Positions 36,385-44,407 of a stretch of 64,000 bases of DNA are shown one piece after another; positions within the stretch are counted from its first letter, which is position 1; every line of letters starts with the position of its first letter. A program made the position numbers and the translations under genes. The stretch covers positions 222,812 to 286,811 of the forward strand of contig NZ_LR027842.1 in the NCBI RefSeq assembly GCF_900607225.1. Direction: 5' to 3'. The notes below the pieces were generated by a model. That model had not been told where the DNA came from. It made no database searches and saw only the letters and a program-made list of their open reading frames with translations. The stretch is from [Pseudopropionibacterium] massiliense (lineage in GTDB: Bacteria > Actinomycetota > Actinomycetes > Propionibacteriales > Propionibacteriaceae).

Positions 36385-37592
36385 AGGATCCTCCGGTATT
36401 GCTGCAGGGTATTTTCCGCGGCGCGCTCCCAGGTCATCGCCAGCGCCCGCTGCCTCCCGGTGGCGCCCAGCAACTTGCGGCGCGGCTCGTTGGCGAGCAG
36501 CGCCTCGAGGGCCTCGGCCCACATGCGGGGGTCGTGGGTGGGGATCAGCAGGCCGGTGTGGGTGTTGCAGATGGCTTCGGTCAGGCCCCCCGACGCGGCG
36601 GCCAGGACGGGAACCCCCGAGGCCGAGGCCTCCAAGGCGATCAACCCGAAGGTCTCGGAGTGCGACGGCACCAGCATCACGGAGGCGTGCCGCACGATGC
36701 GGGCCAGCGACTCGCGGTCCTGGCCGGGCAGGAAGTGCACCTGCCCGCGCAACCCGAGGTCGCCGACGAGGGTGTGCAGCTCGGCCTCGTAGTCCGCGAA
36801 GTCCGCCGAGGTCTCGCCGACCACCGCCAGATCCGGGCGGATGGCATCGGGCAGGCAGGCCATGGTGCGGATGGCGACGTCGGGGGCCTTGAGGGGTTGC
36901 AGCCGCGCGGCGAACACGACGTAGCCGGGGCGGATCCCGGGTGGTGCCCAGGGATGGGTGGCGGGATGGAACAGGTCGACGTTGACGCCGGGGCGCACGA
37001 TCCGCACCCGCTCCGGATCGGCCCCGCAACGGCCGATGACCACGGCCGCCTCGTGCCGGGAGACGCACAGCACCAGATCGGACTGCTCCGCGCACACCAC
37101 CTCGCCGTCGACCCGGGCAGGTGACTCGGGCGGTTCCCCGTCGCGCAGCGGCGAGTTCGGGTGGGCCGCCACCGAATGGAAGGTCATCACGTGCGGCACC
37201 CCCCAGGCGCGGGCGACGGGCAGCGCCGCCACCCCCGACATCCAGTGGTGGGAATGGATCAGGTCGTGGGGTTCCAGGGCCTCCATGGCCTCCCGGAACT
37301 CCTCGACGTACTGGTCGATCTCGCTCTTCGGCAGCGGTGCCGGAGGGCCCGCGGGGAGACGCCGCAGCGTCACCGACGGGGCCACGTCCTCCCGTTCCGG
37401 CTGGCCGGGGTCGGTGCGACGGGTGAGGAATTCCACCTCCACACCGAGCCTTCCCAGCGCGCGGGCCAGCGCGGCGATGAGCACGTTCATGCCTCCCGCA
37501 TCCGCGGTTCCGGCGCGTTCCAGGGGGGAGGTGTGCATGGTGACGAAGGCGACACGAAGTCCGGCTCCCGGCAGGGAAGGCTGATGGCTCAT
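36381..37592 (-). CDS. mshA: Glycosyltransferase family 4, MshA-like (mycothiol synthesis)
   Basis: The protein has 403 residues from the ATG at 37592, which has GGAGG upstream. MshA transfers GlcNAc from UDP-GlcNAc to inositol 1-phosphate, the first mycothiol step. The N-terminal HTSPLERAGTADAGGMNV stretch resembles the MshA donor/acceptor loop; the EADS-type GT4 motif appears as PSHSETFGLIALEASASGVPV. Adjacent translation-coupled mshB-like gene supports the assignment. Some GT4 sucrose-phosphate-synthase-like enzymes look similar, so the symbol rests partly on context. Confidence 0.85.
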   Translation of the reverse strand: MSHQPSLPGAGLRVAFVTMHTSPLERAGTADAGGMNVLIAALARALGRLGVEVEFLTRRTDPGQPEREDVAPSVTLRRLPAGPPAPLPKSEIDQYVEEFREAMEALEPHDLIHSHHWMSGVAALPVARAWGVPHVMTFHSVAAHPNSPLRDGEPPESPARVDGEVVCAEQSDLVLCVSRHEAAVVIGRCGADPERVRIVRPGVNVDLFHPATHPWAPPGIRPGYVVFAARLQPLKAPDVAIRTMACLPDAIRPDLAVVGETSADFADYEAELHTLVGDLGLRGQVHFLPGQDRESLARIVRHASVMLVPSHSETFGLIALEASASGVPVLAAASGGLTEAICNTHTGLLIPTHDPRMWAEALEALLANEPRRKLLGATGRQRALAMTWERAAENTLQQYRRIL

Positions 37593-37620
37593 GGTGTTTT
37601 CCTCCGGCTCTTCTGGGAAC

Positions 37621-37656
37621 GGTGTTCCCCGCAGTGATGCTACTGCGGGGAACACC
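37621..37656 (-). terminator. 15-bp perfect hairpin after the repeat-protein gene
   Basis: GGTGTTCCCCGCAGT and its exact reverse complement flank a 6-nt loop, between the stop of the upstream membrane-protein gene (37705) and the mshA-like start (37592). It probably separates the two transcripts. The only T-rich stretch lies on the other strand's side. Confidence 0.65.
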
Positions 37657-37704
37657 GGATTGTGCTTTTTGCCGGGGAACCGAGGCTCGTGGATTACCGG
37701 GCGG

Positions 37705-38553
37705 TCACTTCCATGCCTCCAAGAAGGCCTTGCTGTTCTCGGCCACGGTGGCGGCGTCGTCGTTGAAACCCATGCCGGCGAGCACTGCTCCGTTGTAGGC
37801 GGCCGCCACACACATTGTCATGCCGCTGGTGGTGCCGCAGGTCCAGTCCCCGATGGTCTGGGTGTCCGTCATTATTCCGATCGAGGCCTGGAGCGCATTG
37901 TTCCCCTCTATGTAGGTGGCTGTGAAGACGCTCATGTCCTTGGTGTAGGTGGCCGTGCTGTTGGTCGGGGAGGAGAGGGAGTCGAACCCGTTGAACGACT
38001 TGGGCATCACGGGGGCGGTGCTGGTTTTGCCGCGGCCCACGGTGGTCTCCGTCGCGCGGGGGGTCCCGGCTGTTTCCGACGCGCTGGGACCCGATGTGGA
38101 CTCACGGCTGCTGGGGCGCTGGGACGGCGAATTCGTGGACTGGGCTGACGTACTGGTGGCGGGCGAAGGATCAGCGGCCTGCTGGTTGTTCCTGCCGAGG
38201 AACCACCAGGCTCCGAAGCCCAGGGCGATGACCAGGACCCCGACGAGTGCGACGATCAGGCCGGTGTGTTTTTTCTTCGGTGGTTGTGGGGGAGTGCCGT
38301 AGCCACCGGCGCCGTAAGGTGGCTGCCCGCCGTAGGGCGGTTGCCCGCCGTACTGGGGTTGCTGCCCTCCGTAGGGCGGTTGTCCTCCGTACTGGGGTTG
38401 CTGTCCTCCGTATTGGGGTTGCTGTCCTCCGTATTGGGGTTGCTGTCCTCCGTATTGGGGTTGCCCACCTCCTGGTTGCGTATAGGGCTGCTGCCCGCTG
38501 TAGCCGGGTTGGGGTTGCTGCTGTCCGTAGCCGGGCCACTGGTTGTTGCTCAT
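37705..38553 (-). CDS. Single-span membrane protein with Gln/Pro/Gly/Tyr repeats
   Basis: This 282-residue protein of unknown function starts at ATG 38553 behind AGGAGG. Order: conserved MSNNQWPG start; a low-complexity repeat region (QYGGQQP units, about residues 10-75); a Lys-rich turn; one membrane helix (GLIVALVGVLVIALGFGAWW); an outside Ser/Thr-rich linker; and a C-terminal domain with two cysteines (WTCG and MCVA) that probably form a disulphide. The layout suggests a cytoplasmic repeat arm and an exported sensor or binding domain. A paralog with the same plan lies at 39010-39855. Proteins of this shape are common in actinobacteria, but I know no function. Confidence 0.85.
   Translation of the reverse strand: MSNNQWPGYGQQQPQPGYSGQQPYTQPGGGQPQYGGQQPQYGGQQPQYGGQQPQYGGQPPYGGQQPQYGGQPPYGGQPPYGAGGYGTPPQPPKKKHTGLIVALVGVLVIALGFGAWWFLGRNNQQAADPSPATSTSAQSTNSPSQRPSSRESTSGPSASETAGTPRATETTVGRGKTSTAPVMPKSFNGFDSLSSPTNSTATYTKDMSVFTATYIEGNNALQASIGIMTDTQTIGDWTCGTTSGMTMCVAAAYNGAVLAGMGFNDDAATVAENSKAFLEAWK
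38401..38463. repeat. Three exact tandem copies of a 21-bp coding repeat
   Basis: The unit CTGTCCTCCGTATTGGGGTT plus G occurs three times in a row, encoding identical seven-residue QYGGQQP units. Near-exact flanking copies extend the array. Identity at the DNA level implies recent expansion and likely length variation between strains. Confidence 0.9.
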
Positions 38554-38716
38554 TCGTGCCTCCTGCTTTTCATGGTAAAGGGTGTGGGGGGTGACGTGTA
38601 CCGGGGTCATCGTCCGGCCCGGGCAACCCGCCCGGGGTCGCGGGATTGCGCCTTGCGCGAGCTGGTGGCGCATCAGTGATCCCCGAACCTCCCGGTGACG
38701 CTCCGAGCGGACCATT

Positions 38717-38886
38717 TCAGGTTTCATGGAAGGTCTTGCTGGTTTCCACGAGTTCGGGCAGCGGGGTGTTGTCACCCATGGCGGTGCTCACCATCACAGG
38801 GAGACTGTGAACAAGCCTCATCGTGGTTGCTGGGCATACGTGAAATCGAGCTGTTGTCCGTGGCCGGGCCACTGCTCGTCGCTCAT
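38717..38886 (-). pseudogene. Decayed third copy of the repeat-rich membrane protein
   Basis: An ATG at 38886 opens 22 codons beginning MSDEQWPGHGQQ, close to the MSNNQWPG start of both neighbours, and stops at 38818. About 60-100 bp on, the sequence ends in GDNTPLPELVETSKTFHET and a stop at 38717, which resembles the C-terminal FNDDAATVAENSKAFLEAWK of the 37705-38553 protein. The repeats, membrane helix and most of the outer domain are missing. The remnant shows that the family was once at least three tandem copies here. Confidence 0.7.
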
Positions 38887-39009
38887 CCTCGCATCCGGTT
38901 CTCCACGGTGTGGGGAAAGCGGACCGGTCCGTCCGGAGAGTTTGGCCCGGTCATGGATCGGGGCGCAGGTGGGGCGTGATCGTTCAGCGCTTTCTCCAGG
39001 AGCGTGTGG

Positions 39010-39855
39010 CTACCGCCATGCGTCGAGGAAGCTGTCGGAGACCTCCGCAAGTGTGGAGAATGGCTCATCGATCATGAGTGTCGCCACGGTGCCGGAATGA
39101 GCTTCGGCCAGACACATGGGAATGTCATTGGAGTTCTTGCCGCAGGTCCATTTCCCGACCTTCTCGATGTTCGTGAGCTCGGTGGAGTTCGCCTCGACGG
39201 TTTCCCCCGGACCGTGGGCGGCGACGAAGACATCCCCGTTCGAGTTCTTGTAGGTGTAGGCGCCGTCCTCTTTCGTGTCGAGTGTGAAGTTGCCGAATGA
39301 CCCGGGCATCTCCGGCGTGGTGCTGGAACCTCTGCTCCTGGTCGACGAGCTCGTGGGGTCGGTGCTCTTCTTCGTCGAGGCGGAGGAAGGTTTCTCGGAG
39401 CCCTGGGTTTCCTGTGCTGCGGTGGTCTGTGTGCTGGATGTGGGGTTCGCGGTCGGTTGGTTGTTCCTGCTGAGAATCCACCACGTTCCGAACGCGAGGA
39501 TCGCGACCAGGACGACGACGAGCGCGATGATCAGGCCCGCGTTGCCTCTTTTTTGCGGGGGCATGCCCTGACCGGCGGGGCCGTGGACGGGCTGAAACCC
39601 CTGCTGTCCGTAGCCGGGCTGCTGGTAGCTGGGTTGCTGGTAGCCGGGTTGGGGGGCGCTGAAGGATGGTTGTTGGCCATGGGGCTGCTGTCCGTAGCCG
39701 GGTTGCTGGGGAGTGGTGAAGGACGGCTGCTGGTAGCCGGGTTGCTGGGGAGTGGTGAAGGACGGCTGCTGCGGATACCCCGACTGCGAGGGGGGCTGCT
39801 GCGGGTATCCCTGCTGTGGTTGCCCTCCGGTCCCAGGCCACTGGTTGTTGCTCAT
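39010..39855 (-). CDS. Single-span membrane protein, paralog of 37705-38553
   Basis: 281 residues from ATG 39855, with AGGAGG before it. Same plan as the paralog: MSNNQWPG start, Gln/Pro/Tyr-rich repeats ([13 protein letters not shown] units), a membrane helix ([21 protein letters not shown]), a Ser/Thr linker and a C-terminal domain with WTCG and MCLA cysteines, ending FLDAWR. The repeat units differ from those of the paralog while the ends are conserved, so repeats evolved separately after duplication. Function unknown. Confidence 0.85.
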   Translation of the reverse strand: MSNNQWPGTGGQPQQGYPQQPPSQSGYPQQPSFTTPQQPGYQQPSFTTPQQPGYGQQPHGQQPSFSAPQPGYQQPSYQQPGYGQQGFQPVHGPAGQGMPPQKRGNAGLIIALVVVLVAILAFGTWWILSRNNQPTANPTSSTQTTAAQETQGSEKPSSASTKKSTDPTSSSTRSRGSSTTPEMPGSFGNFTLDTKEDGAYTYKNSNGDVFVAAHGPGETVEANSTELTNIEKVGKWTCGKNSNDIPMCLAEAHSGTVATLMIDEPFSTLAEVSDSFLDAWR

Positions 39856-40003
39856 TCCTACCTCCTTGGTCTCACATGGTAAGAGGTTTCCGAGGCGGAC
39901 GTTGGTGGGCGGAACCTCCCGTGCGGATATCGGGGTCTCTGGATCTCGCATCGAAGCGAGTTGCGTTCCCTCCGTGCACTCGTGCTAAAGTTCGTCCCCG
40001 GAC

Positions 40004-40086
40004 GCGCGAGTGGCGGAATGGTAGACGCGCTGGCTTCAGGTGCCAGTGCCCGCAAGGGCGTGGAGGTTCAACTCCTCTCTCGCGCA
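40004..40086 (+). tRNA. tRNA-Leu(CAG)
   Basis: An 83-nt tRNA with acceptor arms GCGCGAG and CTCGCGC, anticodon stem CTGGC/GCCAG around the loop TTCAGGT (anticodon CAG), a long class II variable arm (CCCGCAAGGG) and a T arm with TTCAACT. The 3' CCA is not encoded; ACGA follows. Confidence 0.93.
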
Positions 40087-40096
40087 CGAACCCGAT

Positions 40097-40120
40097 CCCC
40101 CGTCTCGTACGAGACGGGGG
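40097..40120 (+). terminator. 24-bp perfect palindrome after tRNA-Leu
   Basis: CCCCCGTCTCG followed by TA and CGAGACGGGGG forms a perfect palindrome 10 nt past the tRNA end. It probably terminates the tRNA transcript ahead of the oxidoreductase gene, although no T-run follows. Confidence 0.7.
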
Positions 40121-40163
40121 ACAATTGCTCTCGGGGGAAGAAACCTGCGCGAAGGAGCGGATC

Positions 40164-41036
40164 GTGACGAGCATCGAGGACACCACACCGCGTGAGGTCG
40201 TCGTCCTGGCGGGTCCGGGAGCGATCGGGACGGCGATTGCCCGGAGGGTGGGGACCGGCCGGCACCTGCTGGTGGCCGACCTCTCCCCGGAGGTCGCGGA
40301 GACGCGCGTGAAGGAGCTCTCCGACGCGGGTTTCGCAGCAACCCCCGCGAAACTCGACCTTGCCAGCCGGGACGACATCGAGGCGCTGGTGGTGCAGGCC
40401 ACGCGGCTGGGGGCCGTCACCCACGTCATCAACGCGGCGGGGGTCTCGCCGTCCCAGGCTCCCATGGAAACCATCCTCAGGGTAGATCTCTACGGCACGG
40501 CGGTGCTGCTGGAGGAGTTCGGCAAGGTGATCGCCCCAGGCGGTTCCGGGGTCGTCATCTCGTCGCAGTCCGGGCATCGGCTGCCTGGCCTGTCCGTTCA
40601 GGAGAACGAGGCCCTGGCGATGACCCCCGTGGAGGAACTCCTCGGTCTGGAGATGCTCGCACCCGAAAGGATCGGCACGACGCTGCGGGCCTATCAGATC
40701 TCCAAGCGCTGCAATACCCTGCGGGTGGCCGCCCAGGCCATCGAATGGGGTAGGCGTGGGGCGCGGCTGAACTCCATCAGCCCCGGTATCGTCATGACCC
40801 CGCTGGCCGCCGACGAGATCAACGGGCCGCGGGGTGAGGGCTACCGGAGGATGCTGGAACTGGCACCCGCGGGTCGGGCCGCCACCCCCGACGAGATCGC
40901 CGCCCTCGCGGAGTTCCTGATGGGGCCGTCGGCGGGTTTCATCACCGGAATCGACGTGCTGGCCGACGGTGGAGCCACGGCTGCCTACTGGTACGGCGAC
41001 CTGCGCTACCTCCAGGGCGACTGGGCCAAGTCTTGA
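40164..41036 (+). CDS. SDR-family oxidoreductase
   Basis: This 290-residue short-chain dehydrogenase starts at GTG 40164 behind GAAGGAG. It has an N-terminal Rossmann fold with a divergent loop (AGPGAIGTAIA instead of TGxxxGIG), NAAGVSPSQ, the catalytic YQISK (Tyr-x-x-x-Lys) and a C-terminal GFITGIDVLADGG typical of the fold. Substrate unknown. An upstream ATG reading from 39816 would run through the tRNA and is rejected. Confidence 0.88.
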   Translation: MTSIEDTTPREVVVLAGPGAIGTAIARRVGTGRHLLVADLSPEVAETRVKELSDAGFAATPAKLDLASRDDIEALVVQATRLGAVTHVINAAGVSPSQAPMETILRVDLYGTAVLLEEFGKVIAPGGSGVVISSQSGHRLPGLSVQENEALAMTPVEELLGLEMLAPERIGTTLRAYQISKRCNTLRVAAQAIEWGRRGARLNSISPGIVMTPLAADEINGPRGEGYRRMLELAPAGRAATPDEIAALAEFLMGPSAGFITGIDVLADGGATAAYWYGDLRYLQGDWAKS

Positions 41037-41094
41037 AAAAGCCGGTCGTGTCGGAACCGCAACCCCACCCTCGTGCACGAGTCGCGGGAGAAGA

Positions 41095-41127
41095 ACGGTT
41101 CAACGTCGTGTGGCGACGTTGAACCGT
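41095..41127. terminator. 14-bp perfect hairpin between convergent genes
   Basis: ACGGTTCAACGTCG and its exact reverse complement flank a 5-nt loop, between the oxidoreductase stop (41036) and the convergent antiporter stop (41186). It can terminate both transcripts. Confidence 0.8.
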
Positions 41128-41185
41128 CGAACCTCTGCGATTCGTGCACGGGGAGGTGCCGTCCCCCGCTCCGGTTCGACCGGCT

Positions 41186-42169
41186 TCAGTTGCCGTCGAG
41201 CAGCCGGCGACGGTTCCGGCCCGACGCCACCCAGCGCGCCAGCGGACCGTGTTCGTTGATCAGCGTCAGCCGGTTCTGGACGCGTTCGACCAGACCGGAG
41301 TCGACGGCCAGCAGCCCCAGCATCACGAACAACCCGATCTGGGCCAGCCAGCTCACCGATTCCGTGAATCCCTCCGTCGTCGAGTGGTGGGGGAGTGCCT
41401 GGTTGCCGAGCCACAAACCGGCGATGTAGGCCGCGAGCAGCCCCGAACCTCCCGCGACCCCGGCGACGGAGTAGGCGGTTAGTGCGATGGCGAGGGTCGC
41501 CAGGGGATACAGGCCGGCGCTGGGTAGGGAGATGCGGTGCAGGAAGGCCTGCCCCACCATCGCCACCGCCGCGCCGATGAGGGCACCCGCGGTCAGTTGG
41601 AACAGCCCGTTCGCGATCATTCCCGTCACCGACATCTGGTTCCAGGCATCGGAGACCACGACGGTGACGATGATGATCGCGGGCGGGTCGTTGAAACCGG
41701 ATTCGCCCTCCAAGGTGGTGCGCACCTTCGACTTCAGGGGCAGGCGGCGCAGGATCGCGAACACGGCTGCGGCATCCGTCGACGAGACCATCGCGGCCAT
41801 CAGGATCCCGGTGCGCAGGTCGACACCCAGCACCAGCATCGCGATGGACGAGGCCACCGCAACCGAGATCAACACCCCGACGGTCCCGAGCAGCCCGGCC
41901 CGGGCCGCGACCGGCCTGAATTCCGCCCAGCGGGTGGTGAACCCGCCGTCGAACAGCAGCAGCCCCACCAGCAGCGCGGAGATGTTGTAGGCCAGCTGGG
42001 CGTCGTCGAACCGGATCCCGAGGCCCGCCTCACCGATTCCCAGTCCTATGCCGAGGTACAGCAGCAGCCCGGGCATGGAACTGCGCGACGAGATCCGCAC
42101 CGCCGCGACACCGGCCAGCAGTACCCCACATGCGATCAGGACCACCATGTCCATGTCGTGATGACTCAA
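41186..42169 (-). CDS. CPA1-type cation/proton antiporter, apparently C-terminally short
   Basis: This 327-residue protein has about nine hydrophobic helices and the STDAAAVFAIL and LEGESGFNDPPAI motifs of NhaP2/CvrA-like K+/H+ or Na+/H+ antiporters, which exchange cations for protons at the cytoplasmic membrane. It ends soon after a WLAQIGLFVMLGLL helix with a basic tail (GRNRRRLLDGN). Family members normally continue with two or three more helices and often a TrkA-C domain, so this copy looks truncated. The TTG start at 42169 has AAGGA before it; an ATG at 42154 is the alternative. Confidence 0.78.
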   Translation of the reverse strand: MSHHDMDMVVLIACGVLLAGVAAVRISSRSSMPGLLLYLGIGLGIGEAGLGIRFDDAQLAYNISALLVGLLLFDGGFTTRWAEFRPVAARAGLLGTVGVLISVAVASSIAMLVLGVDLRTGILMAAMVSSTDAAAVFAILRRLPLKSKVRTTLEGESGFNDPPAIIIVTVVVSDAWNQMSVTGMIANGLFQLTAGALIGAAVAMVGQAFLHRISLPSAGLYPLATLAIALTAYSVAGVAGGSGLLAAYIAGLWLGNQALPHHSTTEGFTESVSWLAQIGLFVMLGLLAVDSGLVERVQNRLTLINEHGPLARWVASGRNRRRLLDGN

Positions 42170-42252
42170 GGCGTGTCCTTCCTGATCGTGCGGACATTAT
42201 CCCGGGTTTCGCCTCGTAAAGGCCAGAGGCGGCGCGGATTCACCTCGAGGCC

Positions 42253-42395
42253 GGTTGAGCCGGGCTGCGACGAAGGAGCGGCCCGTGTCGAAACCACCTG
42301 GCGGCCGGTCGGCAGAACCTGACCACAAGTCCTCACGCATGGTCACCGTGGTTTCGACTCGACCTGCTCGCTGGCGCTCGCGGGTCGGCTCAACC
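42253..42395. repeat. MITE/REP-like palindromic element, copy A
   Basis: GGTTGAGCC at the left end and GGCTCAACC at the right end enclose an inner inverted pair, TCGAAACCAC and GTGGTTTCGA, in about 143 bp between the antiporter and the ABC exporter. A second copy with the same outer and inner arms lies at 46948-47092. No coding potential is seen. Confidence 0.75.
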
Positions 42396-42412
42396 ACCAT
42401 CGACCCGACCCC

Positions 42413-44407
42413 TCAGCGGGTGGGGACCTCCTCGGCGGGGGCGTTGAACTGCGACTGGTACAGGTCGTGGTAGCGACCCCTCGCCGCCAGCAGGTCGCTG
42501 TGGGTGCCCTGCTCGACGATGGCGCCCTCGTCCATGACGAGGATCAGGTCGGCGTCGCGGATGGTGGACAGGCGGTGGGCGATCACGAACGACGTGCGAC
42601 CACTGCGCAGCGCTGCCATCGCCTTCTGCAGCAGCAGCTCGGTGCGGGTGTCGACCGACGACGTGGCCTCGTCGAGGATCAGCAGCTCGGGTTCGGACAG
42701 GAACGCCCGGGCGATGGTGATGAGCTGTTTCTCGCCCGCGGAGACGTTGTTGCCCTCCTCGTCGATGACGGTGTCGTAGCCGTCGGGCAGCGAATGGACG
42801 AAACGATCCACGAACGCCGCCTTCGCCGCCGCCAGGATCTCCTCCTGCGTGGCACCCTCCTTGCCGTAGGCGATGTTGTCGCGGATGGTGCCGCCGAACA
42901 GCCACGTGTCCTGCAGAACCATGCCCATGTTGTCGCGCAACGCCCCCCGATCCACCGTCGCGATGTCCGTCCCGTCGAGCAGGATGCGACCGGAGTTCAG
43001 CTCGTAGAAACGCATCAACAGGTTCACCAGCGTCGTCTTGCCCGCCCCGGTGGGCCCGACGATTGCGACCGTTTGGCCGGGTTTCGCCTCCAGGTTGAGA
43101 CCTTCGATGAGGGGACGATCCGGGGTGTAGGAGAAGGTGACGTCCTCGAAGACGACGTGCCCGCCCTCGGCGGTCAGGCCGCGGCCCGGCTCCGGCGACA
43201 TCTCGTCGGCATCCAGCAGCTCGAAGACCCGCTCCGCGGAGGCCACCCCCGACTGCAGCAGGTTCGTCATGGACGCGAGCTGCGTCAGCGGCTGCGTGAA
43301 CTGGCGCGAGTACTGGATGAAGGCCTGCACGTCGCCGATGTTCATCTGGCCCGTCGCCACCTGGAGACCACCGAAGACCGCGACGATGACGTAGTTGAGG
43401 TTGCCGACCAGGAACATCACGGGCATGAGGATCCCGGAGAGGAACTGCGCTCCGAACGACGACCTGTACAGTTCCTCGTTGCGGGTGCGGAAGGTGTCCT
43501 CCACCTCCGACTTGCGGCCGAACACCTTCACCAGGGAATGGCCGGTGTAGGCTTCCTCGATCTCCGAGTTCAGCTCGCCCGTGGACTTCCACATGTCGGC
43601 GAACCGTTTCTGGGAGCGTCGCATGATCAGCGGCACGATCAGCATCGACAGCGGGATCGAGACCAGGGTGACCAGGGCCAGCGGCCACGAGATCCACATC
43701 ATGATGATCAGCACCCCGGCCACCGTCAGTAGCGAGTTGATGAGCTGCGGGAGGGTCTGCATCAGGGTCTGGGAGATGTTGTCGATGTCGTTGGTGACGC
43801 GGGAGAGCAGCTCGCCGCGCGGCTGCCCGTCGAAGTACGACAGCGGGAGACGCTCCAGCTTGGCCTCCACGTCGCTGCGCATCCGTCGCACCGACTTCTG
43901 CGCCGTCCCGATCAGCAGCCAGTTCGAGACGTAGGTGGCGACGGCGGAGACGACGTAGAGGCTCAGCACCACCAGCAGGATCGACCCGATGGCGCCGAAG
44001 TCGATGCCCTGGCCGGGGGTGAAGTCGACGCGCTGCAGCATCTCGACGAGGGTGTCGTTCCCGCCGCTGCGGGCCGCTTCGATGGCCTGTTCCTTCGTGA
44101 TGCCTGCGGGCATGTTCTTACCGACGATCCCGGCCAGCAGCAGGTCGGTGGCCGCACCCAGGATCTTCGGGCCGAGAGTGGACATCACGACTGCGCCGAC
44201 GGACAGCACCAACGCGACCGCCACAGCGATCCGATGCGGTTTCATGATCCCGAGCAGACGCCTCAGCGACGGCAGGAAGGCGACCGCGGTCTCCCCGGAG
44301 CCGCTGGGACCGCCGGGCCCGAAGCTGATCCTTCCCGGGCCGTGCTCGGGACGTTTGTTGGCCGCGGGTTTGGTGGCGGCCCCGGTGTTCTCGGTGGTGG
44401 TGCTCAT
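42413..44407 (-). CDS. ABC multidrug exporter half-transporter, canonical NBD
   Basis: This 664-residue subunit has six membrane helices (about residues 50-370) and a C-terminal ATPase with Walker A GPTGAGKTT, signature VSAGEKQ and Walker B LLILDEATSSVD with the catalytic Glu intact. It probably forms a heterodimer with the product of the preceding gene, as in BmrC/BmrD or TM287/288 exporters, pumping drugs or lipids outward. The ATG at 44407 gives an ATGA overlap with that gene and has GAGGAGG upstream. Other readings through 44920 are out of place. Regulated with the tetR-like gene at the operon's head. Confidence 0.92.
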   Translation of the reverse strand: MSTTTENTGAATKPAANKRPEHGPGRISFGPGGPSGSGETAVAFLPSLRRLLGIMKPHRIAVAVALVLSVGAVVMSTLGPKILGAATDLLLAGIVGKNMPAGITKEQAIEAARSGGNDTLVEMLQRVDFTPGQGIDFGAIGSILLVVLSLYVVSAVATYVSNWLLIGTAQKSVRRMRSDVEAKLERLPLSYFDGQPRGELLSRVTNDIDNISQTLMQTLPQLINSLLTVAGVLIIMMWISWPLALVTLVSIPLSMLIVPLIMRRSQKRFADMWKSTGELNSEIEEAYTGHSLVKVFGRKSEVEDTFRTRNEELYRSSFGAQFLSGILMPVMFLVGNLNYVIVAVFGGLQVATGQMNIGDVQAFIQYSRQFTQPLTQLASMTNLLQSGVASAERVFELLDADEMSPEPGRGLTAEGGHVVFEDVTFSYTPDRPLIEGLNLEAKPGQTVAIVGPTGAGKTTLVNLLMRFYELNSGRILLDGTDIATVDRGALRDNMGMVLQDTWLFGGTIRDNIAYGKEGATQEEILAAAKAAFVDRFVHSLPDGYDTVIDEEGNNVSAGEKQLITIARAFLSEPELLILDEATSSVDTRTELLLQKAMAALRSGRTSFVIAHRLSTIRDADLILVMDEGAIVEQGTHSDLLAARGRYHDLYQSQFNAPAEEVPTR

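Noticed and set aside
37621-37656. Hairpin similarity (TTCCCCGC...GCGGGGAA) to the CRISPR repeat
   Set aside because: The loop and flanks differ and GC-rich hairpins are common here; it works as an ordinary terminator.
37593-37811. Upstream extension of the MshA-like frame
   Set aside because: The extension crosses the terminator hairpin and the end of the neighbouring gene; ATG 37592 has GGAGG at the right distance.
39816-40163. N-terminal extension of the SDR reading frame
   Set aside because: It would translate through the tRNA-Leu gene and its terminator; the GTG at 40164 has a good ribosome binding site.
42467-43732. Plus-strand ORF of 421 codons opposite the ABC exporter
   Set aside because: Shadow frame; Asp/His/Gln/Arg-rich composition without domains, opposite clear ABC motifs.
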